This document shows positions 45,258 through 57,991 of a stretch of DNA of 64,000 bases, one piece after another (position 1 is the first letter of the stretch; the number at the start of each line of letters is the position of its first letter). The notes below the pieces were generated by a model. That model was not told the origin of the DNA. It saw only the letters and a program-made list of their open reading frames with translations, and made no database searches. Position numbers and translations under genes: made by a program. This DNA comes from Guadua angustifolia (Eukaryota; Streptophyta; Magnoliopsida; Poales; Poaceae), in the NCBI GenBank assembly GCA_036346375.1, contig CM070512.1:37184466-37248465 (forward strand), read 5' to 3'.

Positions 45258-48200
45258 TTAGCCCTTCATGATGATCGACGCGTGTGTAGCTTGCTTCCTC
45301 ATGTTGTTCTTCCCGGGACCAGGATGTCATTTCCGATAGGTGGCAACTCATCAAATTGATTGTACTCTTCCTCATCTACTACATTCTCAACTCAGACAAT
45401 TCTCCTTTTTCCCTGAAGAACTACGTGGCGCTTCTTGTTGGGCGGGTCGGTTACATAGAAGACTTGAACAACTTGGTTAGTGAGTACGATTGGTTCATCT
45501 TGGTATCCGACACGTTCGAGGTCCACAGTAGTGATGCCATTCTTGTCAACCTTCACGTGCTGGAGGTGGACCCAACGACACCAAAATAGGGGAATCTTGA
45601 AAAGTATGTAGTCGAGCTCCCATATCCCTCTATGAACCCATAGTAGGAGCTCCTCGTCAACCCAAATGTATTATTGAATGCATTTATGTGGACACCATTG
45701 CTCGGTTTGTGCTCTTCATATCCCGATCTCTCGTGTAAAATGTGTACCCATTTAAGTCATATCCTTTCCATGTGACAAGCTGTAAAGTTGGTCCTTTTGC
45801 CAACCATGTCAACAGTGTCATCCGACGAGCTCCCAAAGATAGGTCGCCCTTCAACCATTTGTTGAACTCAAGGTTATCTTTGTCTTGTGATCCAAGACTC
45901 TGCCGTGTTGGATTCTCTTGAATTAGCCATTGCTTGTGTTCGACGATATAGACGGACACTACATACCATGTGTTGCAAAACCGTGAAATGGGCTCGAGCA
46001 CGCATAATCGAATCAGCGTGATTGCTTTCTTCCGATGGTCCCGATACTCAGAGCCTCCTCATGGCGAGATCGAGGCACACCGCCGGTTCGACTGGGCCAT
46101 GTAATCAATGCGAAACTCGACGGCCTCTTCATTGCATAACCTTCGACAATGCTACCCTCCGGACGAGATCGATTCCGACGTAAGACTTGAGAATTCCAAT
46201 GTACCTCTCGAACGGGTGCATGCTACGAGGAACACGGCCCATATCTTTATCTCTGTCACAAGGTGAACAATGAGATGGACCATGATATCGAAAAATGATG
46301 GAGGGAAATACATCTCAAGATTACATAGAGTCATCACCACCTCGACTTGCAGAGCATCTAGTCCTTCGATCGATGACCTTCTCGAGCGATTGTGTTAAAG
46401 AAATAACACACCGAAAGTGATTGTCTCTCGGTCCTTGACCAAGCAAAATACTTCTAATTGCGATAAGGAGCATCGTGTCATCAAGACATGACAATCATGA
46501 GACTTCATGCCTAAGCATTTCAAATCTTCCAACGAAACAAGTCTCTTCATGTTGGAGGAGTAACCGACGGAACTTTCACACCATGCAAGCACCGCACGCT
46601 TTAGTTCTTTCGCCTTTGACAAAGTATAACAAGGTGTTCTAAGTACGCACGGCCTTTATCGGTCTCTTCGGTGCTAACTCAGTCTTATGCTCATATCGAC
46701 CAAGTTAAGCCGTGCTTGATACCATCCTTTGTTTTACCCTTAATGTTGAGTAAGAGACCAATCACGCTGTCACAGACATTCTTCTCTACGTGCATGACAT
46801 CGATGCAGTGGCGAACTTCTAGGTGCTCCCAGTAAGGTAGGTCCCAGAATATTGATCTCTTCTTCCACATGCTCTTTTCACGGGTACTTGATTTATGTCC
46901 CTTTCCATACGCAACATCCAAATCCTTAACAATGTCATGAACATCTCTCCGCTCAACGCCTTTGAGCTGAACCATTTTCGCTCCTTCCGTCGAAAAGTTG
47001 CTTCATCTTGCTATATGGGTGATTCCTCCAAGGAACCTCTGATGGCGCATGTACACGGTTTTGCGGGAGTGATTCACCATAAACTCTCGGATCATCTAAG
47101 CGGTGAGTGCGGCTTTGGTTCCTTTTGTACTCGGCACGACAGTTAGCAAGGGTAGGGTAATCATTTTTGGTGCAGAACAACAAGCAGTGCAAAGTAAAGT
47201 TCTCTCATTTGTACGCATCTCATACGTGTACTCCAGTAACCCACAGTGTTCTTAGATCTTCCACCAATGGAGCTAGGTACACATCAATATCGTTCCTAGG
47301 TTGTTTCGGTCCTTGGATAAACACAGACAACAAAATGTACTTCCGCTTCATACACAACCAAGGAGGAAGGTTGTAGATATAGAGATTTACGGGCCAAGTG
47401 CTATGCCGGCGACTCATGTTACCGAAAGGATTCATTCCATCTGTACTCAATCCAAACCTTATATTTCTCGGATCCGCATCGAATTTTTGAAAGCTCCAAT
47501 CAATGTTTCTCCACTGGATGGAATCAGCAGGGTGCCTTAGCATTCCATCATTCTTACGCTCCTCAAAGTGCCAACGCAACAGTTTTGCCTCCTTTGGGTT
47601 TGCAAACAAACGCTTCAAACGGGGAATTACAGGAAGATACCATGCCACCTTAGCAGGAGGTCCTTTTTTCATCTCAATACCCTCGCCATCATCATCTGAA
47701 TGACTCTTACGCTTGTACCGGGATGCGTTGCACACCGGACATATATGCAACTTTGTGTACTCTTAGCGGTACAGGATACAGTCGTTTGGACATGCATGTA
47801 TTCTTTCTACTTCCATTCCCAAGGGACAAAGAACCTTCTTAGCTTTGTAAGTGGTTGTCGGCAACTCGTTTCCCTCTGGAAGCATGTCCGCCAATAGACG
47901 TAATAATGTGTGAAACTCTTATCGGACCAACCGTTGCTTGCCTTCAATTTGAGTAGTTCAAGCACCGGATGATAACCTTGTGTATTTCAACTTGCACCGC
48001 GAACAAAGGTTTCTCCGAGTCGCCCATCAAGCCCCGAACTTTCCATATTCCCCGTCATCAAGGTTTCTTCGCATCGCGACAAAGATCTCGATCCAAATTG
48101 TCATCCTCGCAACTTTGTCCTCATCGGAAGCATAATCGATATGATCATCCGACATATGATTGACTTCGTCGATTTATATTAACACTATTTGTCGCTTCAG

Positions 48201-48447
48201 TATATTATGCTCTTCGCCATGACCGGTCCAACATGTATAGGCCCTTTTGAAACCCCTCCGAATCAAGTGTGCTTCGATCTGCGCTGAGTTTCGAAACATC
48301 TAGATTTTCGCAATCAATGCACGGACATGACATGAATTGCACCCCCTTATTAAACATATCCTCCTCTGCAGCTCTTTTGAAAGTGGAAACGCCATTAAGG
48401 TACTCAACACTCGTACGGTTCTCAACGTACATCCATCTTCGATCCAT
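45258..48447 (-). pseudogene. CACTA-1 TNPD transposase (Transposase_21 family)
   Basis: This is the transposase that cuts and pastes CACTA ends. Visible from N to C: the Transpos_assoc domain (48447-48205, MDRRWMY, SCPCIDCEN), CPVCNASRYKRKS and PPAKVAWYLPVIPRLKRLF (47750-47550), RFGLSTDGMNPFG and NLYIYNLPPWLCMKRKYILLS (47460-47320), RSIFWDLPYWEHLEVRHCIDVMHVEKNVCDS (key blocks at 46860-46770), then the DUF4218 part (KSHDCHVLM near 46500, FPPSFFDIMVHL near 46310), and a DUF4216 part (WLAKGPTLQLVTWKGYDLNGY at 45800, then to the stop near 45258). Several stops and frameshifts separate these blocks. The right subterminal array lies upstream. Confidence 0.88.
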
Positions 48448-49142
48448 CTACGCTACACATGTAACACTTAGTGTTAAATATTAAGTGCACCAGGCGTAGT
48501 GCGTATGCACACATTCTTAAACTAATTATGCAATTACATACCTTAATTACATCACAAAGAAATAATTAACACAATTCAAATTAATCTTCAATATAATAAT
48601 GAAATTAGAACCCATTACTAACCTTAGATCACCAAAAGACTTGAATTGATCTATAAGCTAGATCTAAACATTCTTTAAATTCTATCCTTAACAAGCTAGC
48701 TAGCTACATCATGATCGAATATAATATTATGCAAATAAAACCATCACTAGCTAACCTTAGATCAAACAACCAACACATGGTTCTACAAGCTAGCTCTAAA
48801 AAAATCATCAAATTCCAAGCTAGATGTTGAATATAATGCAATTAAAACACATTACTAACCAAATATCACAAACAACATATGGATTCAACTACAATTAAGC
48901 TAGATCTAATCAAACAATCTTTAAATTAATTCTCTCCTAACCAACCTAGATATTGAATTGGATGCATGCAATTAGAACTCATTACTAACCTTAGATCACC
49001 AAAATCAAATGAATCTAATATCACCCTTCGAAATCAATGGCCTTCTTTCACAAAATCGCCTCACTTCCACAGCCGCTAGTCTCAGGATAGAAACCGAAAC
49101 CCTATAAACGAAGTGGCTAGATCGAGGTGTTTATAGGTGAGA
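48448..49142. other. CACTA-1 5' region of TNPD, no gene
   Basis: AT-rich, with repeated TAACCTTAGATCACCAAA-type blocks and other short repeats; presumed 5' leader or introns of TNPD. Confidence 0.45.
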
Positions 49143-49470
49143 TATCACAGACGGTTTTAAATTACACTGCCTCAGGTGTTGAAGAAATATCACAGACGGT
49201 TTCTAAATATAACATCAGTAAAGATATTACGAGCAGTTTGTGTTATATAACCGTCTGTGATTTCACAGATGGTTTTACTTAAGAAACCGCTCGTAATGAG
49301 TATCAGAGCCATCACTGCATTTGTTATATTTAGAAACCGTTTGTGATATTGATTACATCACAGAAGGCTGTCATATAAAACCATCTGTGATGTATACACT
49401 GACGGTTTGAGTACATAACCGTCTGTGATGTTAGATATCACAGACGGTTTTTTAAAACCGTCTGTGATCG
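49143..49470. repeat. CACTA-1 right subterminal array
   Basis: More than ten ATCACAGACGGTT-type units in both orientations between 49143 and 49470, just inside the right terminus. Confidence 0.85.
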
Positions 49471-49501
49471 TGCGTCTGATATAAGCCTCGCTGTAGTAGT
49501 G

Positions 49502-49504
49502 AAA
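49502..49504 (+). repeat. CACTA-1 target duplication (aaa), right
   Basis: Matches 40361-40363. Confidence 0.75.
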
Positions 49505-50242
49505 TAAGACACTTACAGAGTCCAGCAACTCAGCAAGGCCACGCCGAGGGCGTCTGTCTGGTATAGATCATATATGATGTTTCATTCGACAAAAAATTCA
49601 CCGTCACCGTGTAAAAAATCTTGTTCCATGTACTTGACAGTGAACAACTATATACCATGCTTCGTCATGTCCAAGTACCATTCATGGAATTGCCGCATCT
49701 TTGTCGTTAGCTGGAGCAGCTCCACACGCCTGACCAATGATCCGCCCGATGTAAATGGCCATCTTACTTGGGCATACTCAATCTTTACCGAGCCTAATAT
49801 TTGATTTACATCAAGGCTAGTTTCATCGAAGAATTGTAGCATCTCCTTAGCCTTCCCCTCAGCTAACGTCCTCTCCTTTGACGTCTTCTTCTTGTGGCAT
49901 TCCTTAATCAATGTGCGCTCATAGTTTGATTGGCGATGCATTTCTTTTTGATCCCTCAAATTTTTAATAATCCTCAAGCCTTTGTGAAATTTTTTCATGC
50001 CAAGTTGAACCTTCTTCTCTGGTGAATTGGGTCTAAAAAATTTAGTTACCTCGCCTTGTACTATCTTCTCGGTCTCCTCCTCGGTCATATCGTACGTCAG
50101 CTTCGGAAGTGGACCCAGCTTCTTGGATTGGGTGGAGGACCCCGTCTTCTTGGGAGCTGCTGGCCGAGCTGGCTTGTTTCTCTTGGTCGGCGCCTTCTTC
50201 GGAGGAGACATGCTTCTTGTGGGGCTTATGTGCGCGGGAGGT
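49505..50242 (-). pseudogene. CACTA-2 TNPA/C48 gene, middle part
   Basis: Middle piece of the interrupted gene. Minus strand: PPKKAPTKRNKPARPAAPKK, KKLGPLPKLTYDMTEEETEK, VKKFF-like basic helix with KKFHKGLRIIKNLRDQKEMH, and RQFHEWYLDMTKHGI. The charged, helix-rich stretch is the linker between the DUF8039-like segment and the C48 domain. The piece is bounded by CACTA-1 on its C-terminal side and by a solo LTR on its N-terminal side. Frames on the minus strand run into the solo LTR (to about 50532), but that extension is not part of the gene. Confidence 0.75.
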
Positions 50243-52962
50243 TGTAATGTCGCAGATGAATTGTCGCAGGCAAATTTTTTTTCTCTATCACGGATGAATT
50301 TCTTTTTCCCCCACCTCCCTTTTTCTTTTTCCCCTCCTCCTTTTTCCCTCACCCACCCGGCTCCCTCCTGTTTTTTCCCCTGCGCCTCCTTTTCTTTCCT
50401 CCTGGCAGCAGCCACTACTCCTCCCCATGGGCGCCTCCCTCCAGGACCTCCTCCCCTTGGCACCTCCCCTCCAGGAAGTCCACCCCATGGCGCATCCCCT
50501 CCTGCCTTCCTCCCGTGGCGCCTCTTCTCCAACCGAGCAGCTCCTCCTCCTTCTTTCCTTTGGATTTTGGAGGTGAGGTTTTCTTCAATCTTGAGTTCCT
50601 TGCTGTTCTAATGGAGTTTTCCTGGTTTATTTGGGTTCTAGGGTTCCTAGATGTGAAAATTTTGGGGGGAGACTAGCCCAAGAATGGAGGGAACCCTGTG
50701 CTGTTTTCGAGCAGATTCGTCAGTCATTTTGTAGCATCGATTTGGGCAAGGTAAAATCATTTCCTGAGTATTTGGCTATAGAGAAAGTTGTAGATCGTTG
50801 AATCCCCTTTAATTTGAGTGCAAGAACACTAAACTCTGATCAGTCAATTAAAAGTTATGCCATTTTTGGTTTTGACTGTCCAGATTAGGTTGTGGATTGC
50901 CCCGTAATGTTCAACTGAAGATTAGATATAGCTACAGGCCGAATTAGGATTTTTGGTTGCCTATATAAATGTTGGAAATTTCCTGTAGATTTACAAGTGT
51001 ATTCGTTTCCTTGATTTGGAGTTAGGAATCAAAAGTTATGTCTTGTTGACGTTGCTGTCCAGAACTGCAATTTCTGCTGAAAGTTCAGAGTTGGTCTAAA
51101 GTTCAGAGGGCAGTTTGAGAACTTTAATTTCAGGTGTTGATCAAATGGCTATGGGGTAACTATAGGTTATCCTCTTGTGGTCATTTGGAGCCCAAGAATG
51201 CAAATTTTTACTTAGCCAATTAAAAGTTATGTTCATTTTAGTACCTGCTGTTCAGATCTACTGTTAATGTATATAACCTTTGTTCATCTCTAATTTGGGA
51301 ACTAGTAATGCATCTTCTGAATAAATGGCTATGATATAGTTGTAGATTATCTTCTTGTGATTAATTAGAAACTGAGTTCACTCAATTTGGTTCAACCATT
51401 AAAGAGTTATGCAAGTTTTACCTTTTGCTGTCCAATTTGCGACTAGTAGCAGATTCAATTTTATTCTATGATTTAGGGCAAGTTGGAGGCCGAATTGGAA
51501 TTTGCAATTGCCTAGAGATAGATGGGAATTTTAGTGTAGATGCTTAAAATGTCTTTGTTTGCTTAATATGAAGTTGTATAGCAATAGTTGTGCTATGGCA
51601 AAGTGAGCTATCCAAGCAGTCTTGTCTGAAATTCAGAGTTTGTGCAAATTTGATTTAGAAAGTATTTGTGTTGTTTGTTGACTCTAGAATTTGTTGATTT
51701 GAGTTTCGTGTTTCCAGGTGGAGTAGCTTCGGAAGTGGCTTCTTCCCGCCGCTCCATCCCTCTCGGTAGAAAGCAAGTGTATCATGTAGATTAAATGCTA
51801 AAAGGACTTGTGGCATGCTTTGTTTGTGATTTTGATTATGTTGTAAATTATGAGTTTGATTACGATGACGCAAAATGTTAAGTTCATGGATATATGAGTA
51901 TGTCATATGTGTGTGAATCACATGAGTATGGATGTTAAGTATTGGAAATGAGTAATGTTGGTGTTCATGTATTTAGAATTTGGCTATGCGAAATATTAGA
52001 AATGAATGTAGTTGCAAGTTAATTGTGTTAATTGCATTTGTGCATTCATAATGGAAGATGCGACCCATTCTGAGTCGGGCCTCTGTAGTCCCATTCATCG
52101 AGGTGAGTGGGAGCGAGACAGTAAGAGTAGGCTCCTTCCACGGGATGGAATGGATGTGAGGGTGCACACCGACAGGTGTGCATTCGGCAGTACCGGTACG
52201 TGCATCGAAGAGAGCATTCATGTCGCATTGCATCCTAACAATGATTTTGAGATAAATGGAAAGGTGTAGAGTGGGGATCGAGTCGTGGACTCATCCAAAA
52301 GGAATGTGTAAGAATTAAGTAATGAAGTGAAAAGAAGTAAATGTTGTTGAGATTTTTGTTTTATGAATTTGTGCCTTTGGAGAATAAATATGCTCTTACT
52401 GTTGATTTATTTGTGTTAATTGGTCTCAGGATGCACTTTCTTTGAGTCTTGGACTCACGCTTGTTTGTTTAATGTTTTTTAGGTACTCGAGGACATTTCG
52501 TCGGGTCAGGAAATAGCGTCACGTCACTCACTTTCATGCCATGTTCAAATAGTAGATTAGAGGAATGTTATTCTTGATAACTAGTTGAATTCAATGTGTA
52601 ATCGTGTTGTAGTTAAAGTTTAATTGATGAGTGTTGATCTTATGCTTAGATGTATGTGTTTCTGTTGGTAGTTCCTCTTATGGTGCATCATATTTGTCCT
52701 TTTGATACTTGCATAGTTGATTATGCGTAGTTGGTTACGATGGTAATCGGCTATCATGACTTGTGGTTATTATTATTAGATTGATTATTCTCTTTTGTCT
52801 GCTGAGTGGATGTCCTAGTTTTAGGGGAGGTGCTACCGAAATTTTTGCTAAGTTCGGCAATCTCCTAGTTGTTAGCTTGCTTTGCTAGCATTTCATGGTG
52901 TTGTGTAATCTTGGTGCTTGTGGGTGTAACATCCAGTGCACATGGGGTACCGGGGTGTTACA
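50243..52962 (-). mobile_element. Solo LTR, gypsy type, 2.7 kb
   Basis: Minus-strand ends TGTAACACCCCGG (52962) and ...CATTACA (50243) form the TG...CA pair of a plant gypsy LTR. The flanks are GAGGT (50238-50242) and AAGGT (52963-52967), a 5-bp duplication with one change. The CACTA-2 gene resumes on the far side with similar coding repeats (GGAGTCGGCGCTTTCTTGG), which confirms an insertion. No internal retrotransposon genes remain: a product of recombination between LTRs. Confidence 0.82.
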
Positions 52963-54565
52963 AAGGTGGTGTAGGAGTCGGCGCTTTCTTGGGAGGAGAC
53001 GGGCTTCTTCTGGGGCTTATGTGTGCGGGAGTTGGTGTAGGAGTCGGGCTTCTTCGCAAAGAGGACACATCCATGTTATCTCAAAAAATTATGTACCGTT
53101 TGCGCCACATGATGAAACTGTGTTCCGCCTCTCCTAGCTTTATAGTCCCGTCACCTTCGGGAATTTCGAGGTTAAGGTCCTCGTACCCTAGGCAAACCTC
53201 CTCCGCTAAGACCTTGGAGTAGCCTGACGGTATCTATTGGCCATGGATGAGCTGCCCCAACTCCAACGGGTGAGCCATACCGTGGGCCGCCTTGAAGGAG
53301 AGGTTCCGCGCTTGGACGTGTAGCTCACAAGGTGTTCGCTGCCTGATGTCGTCTACGGTATACTTGTCCAAGTCTGCTTTGAGCAGCCCATTGGAAGTGC
53401 AGCTGCTCCGTTGCCCGGAGGGGCTGATGATGTTAGGATTACTTGGAGGTTTCTAGCCCGTCTCCCGCTGTTAGCTCAAGGCTAACTGCATCTCTCTTCG
53501 GATCTCTTCTTGCATTTTCTCTTGTGTTTGATTTAGGTGTTCTTCAAGCACACTGAGCTGTTGTGTTTGTCAAGCCTTGCTTCTCACCCGACTCCTATAG
53601 GTCTCGGCGTCCTGAGCGAAACCAACCTTCCACGGGACAACCCCAACGCCTCGTGTACATCCAGGGTGCTCTGGGTTTTGTAAGGCCCTTGTTAGCTCAT
53701 CGTTCTCCCTGTTTGGCACGAACCTACCCTGAGAAGACTCCTCGATGGACTGTATAAGCCTTCTGGCCACATCTCTAGCAGGTCCTGTTCCTTCTTCTCC
53801 CATTTGGGTATTGCTTGGCGGTAACCACCAGGGCCGAGTCGGTGGTAGTAATTCTTTTTTTGTGCATTCAACTTGTTCTTCTCACTCAAGTTTTGACCTT
53901 CTTTCGAAGTCTTGTAGTTCATGAACACATCATAGTGATCTTGCAACTTTGGATACTTGTTGAAGTCGGACGTTTGATTCTTCTTGATATACTTCGTGTT
54001 CAACTTCTTTTTATAAGTCTGGAATGCGATGGCCATCTTTTTGAGAGTGTAACTCTTCACCTTCTCTTCGGTCCCTTGGGGGACGGTGAATGTCTCTTTC
54101 ACATCATTCCAAAGCATGTTCTTCATATCTTCAGGGACCTGATCCCATTTTGCTATGCTAATGGGCACGTGGTCCCTATCGTGGACACCAAATGCCGAAT
54201 TGAACAGGCCAAGCGCCCCCAAGGGTGCAAGAGGTTGGCCATTCTCGCTGACTTCGGTGACAACATGTCTTGCCTTCGACTTCTTACTTGGACATCGTTG
54301 ACGTGATTGCCTACTTGGTTGACCAATCTGAAAGCATGGTACAATCATGAACGGGTCAGAATGTTGGCTTAGCATGATAGTGGAACCGACAATCATGAAC
54401 GGGACTGATTGTTACCTCGCCGGCCTCATCGTGCTCTACGGCCTCATCGGCCTCGGTGTCCTTGGCGGCCACGAGGGCGGGTTCAGGCTGCCCCGCCTCA
54501 TGACCACCATCTCCCGCAATCAAATTTCTCATAAATTCTTCTTGATCAAATTCTTCGTCATCCAT
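52963..54565 (-). pseudogene. CACTA-2 TNPA/C48 gene, N-terminal part
   Basis: The start is at 54565, MDDEEFDQEEFMRNLI, an N-terminus typical of these CACTA proteins. Exon 1 ends at 54416, and a clean 88-bp intron (54415-54328; GTAAC, TTTCAG) leads to IGQPSRQSRQRCPSKKSK. Then come LAPLGALGLFNSAFGVHDRD, SIAKWDQVPEDMKNMLWND, KKMAIAFQTYKKKLNTKY and LGPGGYRQAIPKWEKKEQD (the Ptta/En/Spm region), followed by SSQGRFVPNRENDEL and NPEHPGCTRGVG (53800-53600). The last piece, LEVLAEEVCLGYEDLNLEIPEG-type, is the DUF8039-like part up to 52963. Frame changes occur at about 53700 and downstream. Confidence 0.85.
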
Positions 54566-56652
54566 CGTTGTTTCTTAGGCTAGAAAAAGGCACTGAAAAT
54601 TAACAAAAATAGATCAACAAAAGGTCAAATACTATCGACAAGTAAAGATCGCGTTTCATGTAAAGCTGATGGTACTACATTTCAACTATTGATATTGTGG
54701 CCTCTTTCTTAAATCTTAAGTTCGTAGTTGTAATTCCCATCGCACTTTATGCAGATGGATTCTCCGAACCATCAACTTAACTAGGTTTGTAATTAGCTAC
54801 GTCACACCGATTGAATTTCGATAGCATGAGCACGGGAAAAAAATTCGGAGGAATCTGTGTTTTTTGTGGCTAAACTTTTTTTCGGTGTTTTTGGGTGGCG
54901 AAACCATTTTTCCGGGTTTTTACGGTGACGAAGACATTTTCCCTGGGGAAAACGGGAGGAATCCGTGTTTTTTTTGTGACGAAAACATTTTTTCCGCTTT
55001 TTAGACGAAAACATTTTTCCTGTTTTTTTTAGCATAAAACATTTTTTCCGGGTTTTTTAGGTGACGAAAACATTTTTCCCGGGGAAATCGGGAGGAATCC
55101 GTGTTTTTTTTGTGACGAAAACATTTTTCCTGTTTTTTCGTATAAAACATTTTTTCGGTTTTTGGTGGCGAAACTTTTTCTCCTAAAAACGGAGAAAGGA
55201 CTCGAACGTAAGAAGCGAGGACTGTTTGTTATTTTTTGGACCTATTCGCTATCCCAAAAAATTAGAAAAGGGCTCGTTCATGATTTGGAATTAACGGAAG
55301 GCTTTTTCCAGAAAATACCGCCAGGACCTAAACGCGAAGGAAAAATATTTTTAGCCTCACGAAAATTACATAGGGACCTATTCGTAATTTCGCAAAAACC
55401 GGGGTTTTTCAAGAAATGGCGGTCGACACGGAGCCCCGGCCGGGCTCCATTTCTCTCGGCTATACTAGATGGATTATAAGCAAGAGTGTCATTGTTGGAG
55501 AATAGTGATTTTTGACCTACAGGAATTCACATTCCACACTATATCATTCACATTTCCTTATGTTATACGTACTAATGATACTATAGAATGGTCATTTTTT
55601 ATAGCCCTGACAAAAGTAACTAGTGTTCACAAAGGCACTAGTCGGGTGGCAAACCGGCGTTTGTCTAAGAGGAAAAAAATTCACATGATACGTATACATT
55701 TCAAACTTCACATATACATAGAAATTTCAAAATTCACCAGAAATTAGAAAAATTCACATGATACATATACATTTGACATGATACATATACATAGAAACTT
55801 CACATATACATATAAATTTCAAACTTCAGTAGAAATTAGAAAAATTCACATGATACATATACATTTGACATGATACATTCACCAGAAACCTATCACTACC
55901 CAAACACACTACAAAACATTGTTCATTTGCTTGTAGATACACTTAGCTGCCCATTTCAAACTTCACTTTTTGGTGTGAACAATGCCACCACTAGTTTCAG
56001 TCCTACTGGTTTGCAGAGCAAAAAAAAAAACACCTTCGCTACATTAGGGGTTATCACACATATTTCCATGGGTCAGGTCATTTTTAGTTTTTAGCATACT
56101 GTTCTCATTCCATGACTGCTTTCCAACCTTTCAAATGGCAACTGAGTCATGTCACTATTTGAAATTACTTATTTTGCGGCAAATTATGCACCTACAGAAA
56201 CCTCCCTCCCCATCGTAGAATTTCACACATGGACACAATCGCCAAAGCTCTACTTTAACCAACAATTTCTATTGTTATATATCTAAAGAAACCTAAAGAA
56301 ATTACAATATTACAACAATATGTTTTAAGACAAATCTACTAATAATTTTTTAAAATCCATTTTAAATAGTTTAACTATACACGTTCTAGATCTAACAATT
56401 ATTTGACTAGATGGACTATTTATAAATTCCGTTTACAAGCAGACCAAAATTGATATGTACCGTCCAGAATTGAGCATTACATCCAGAAATCTTCAATGCA
56501 ATCCTAGTCCTTTTCATGAAAATCTGAGAACCACCCACTTAGTTTGCTTGCCTACCACGCCGGCTTATTCAATCTGATAAAACATGAGGGACAAGTGTGT
56601 AACCCAACCACGACGCACAATGAGACACAATTCCAACGACTTACAATGAAAC
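54566..56652. other. CACTA-2 5' region; no gene seen
   Basis: 54830-55200 holds T-rich tandem motifs (GTGACGAAAACATTTTTCC with a 136-bp period, e.g. 54953 and 55089). 55200-55470 has no recognisable coding. 55660-55890 is an AT-rich repeat that is the inverse of the arrays at 62400-63900. Presumably first intron or leader of the CACTA-2 gene. Confidence 0.45.
55660..55890 (-). repeat. Inverted relative of the 62400-63900 arrays
   Basis: CACATGATACATATACATTTGACATG and GAAACTTCACATATACATA here are inverse copies of units at 62400-63900. The orientation fits an intron of the oppositely oriented CACTA-2 gene. Confidence 0.85.
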
Positions 56653-56687
56653 CACTACTACAAAACCGACATTTGCTACCGGCCCAT

Positions 56688-56820
56688 CAGTACCGGTTCG
56701 GTACGAACCGGGACTGATAGTTAGATCAGTGAGCTAAATAGTACCGGTTCGTGACTTGAACCGGTACTAATGTGATTACATCAGTACCGGTTTGTGCCTT
56801 CAACCGGTACTGATGTTCCA
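56688..56820. repeat. CACTA-3 left subterminal array
   Basis: CAGTACCGGTT and inverse GAACCGGGACTGAT-type units, five or so in both orientations. Confidence 0.85.
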
Positions 56821-56913
56821 ATTTAAACTTCTTCCTCCTCCCGCTCTCGCCAGACCGGATCATTTCACCGCGTGAAAAGAACAAAGGAGCTCGCCAAGAG
56901 CTTCAAGGGAGGC

Positions 56914-57262
56914 GAGGTGCTGCCCAAAATTTCAAAATTTTGGTCATTTTACTCACAACCAAGGTAACTAAGGTTAGTAATATCATTCCTCACTTCATTT
57001 GGTGTTAAATGGAGCCTCTTTTTTGCTTGAATTATGAAGAAAATTTGATCTTTTCCCATGATTGATGAAAGAATTATGAATGTAGAGGGAGGTGCTGCCC
57101 AAATTTCAAAATTTTGGTCATTTTACTCGCAACCAAGGTAACTAAGGTTAGTAATATCATTCCTCACATCATTTGGTGTTAAATGGAGCCTCTTTTTTGC
57201 TTGAATTATGAAAAAAATTTGATCTTTTCCCATGATTGATGAAAGATTATGAATGTAGAGAT
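56914..57262 (+). repeat. 175-bp tandem duplication
   Basis: GAGGTGCTGCCCAAA starts copies at 56914 and 57089; both run to GATTGATGAAAGA with only a few differences. Confidence 0.93.
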
Positions 57263-57991
57263 ATATCTAGCTTGATCTTTTCAAATAGGATACAAAAACT
57301 TGTTGTGTAAGCTTAGAATTTGCTTGGATTATAATATAGCTCACATTTAATGTATGGATCTAGCTTAAATTTAGTTTTTAGTTCCATCGATCGATGAAGG
57401 ATGAGGTTTGGTTGCACGTAGTTGGGGGGAGAATGGTGCATGGAAATCATGGAGTTTGGGATCTTCAAATGGCAATAGTTATGTGGAAAAGAAGAAATTT
57501 AAATTCATTTGCTAATTAAAATAATATCGTAAATATGAATGGCTTTATAGAAAATATAAAATGAGTTCAATATTTGAGAAAAGTTTTCAAAAATACTTTG
57601 GAATATTTTAAACTTAGAAAAATTACTTCTAGAATAATTTTGGTTTTAATTTCCATTAGCAAATTATTTTTGAAAACATCATTAATTAAGTGCTAGAGAT
57701 TTAGAAAAAATAAAAATAAATGATTGAATAATAATTTGGAAATTTTTAGGGTGTTACAATTTCAACAGAATTTGCAAACAAAGTCTGTGTGAATTTTGTT
57801 CGTAATTTTGAATCCAGACTCGATCAACCAATTCTTTTTGTAGGTTGCAAAAACTTGTTGTGTGAGTTTATATTTTGCTTGGATTATTATTTAGCTTGGA
57901 TTGAAGGTGTGGATCTAGCTAATATTTAGGTTTTGGTTCAACAATTCATTATCGGAAAATGAGCTAACAGTTATCTTGATGTAACATAATG
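57263..57991. other. CACTA-3 5' leader of TNPD, no gene
   Basis: AT-rich, TATTTAGGTTTTGG-type diverged repeats; presumed UTR or intron upstream of the TNPD start at 57992. Confidence 0.4.

Larger units (their letters stand above)
40364..49501 (-). mobile_element. CACTA-1, complete ends, 9.1 kb, nested in CACTA-2
   Basis: Ends are CACTACTACAG (40364) and CTGTAGTAGTG (to 49501) with a 3-bp duplication AAA. Subterminal arrays of ATCACAGACGGTT and its inverse sit near each end. Two minus-strand genes: TNPD (48447-45258) near the right end and TNPA/C48 (44402-41680) to its left. Between the genes is a third array of the same motif (44528-44734). It lies inside the C48 gene of CACTA-2, which resumes at 49505. 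Confidence 0.95.
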
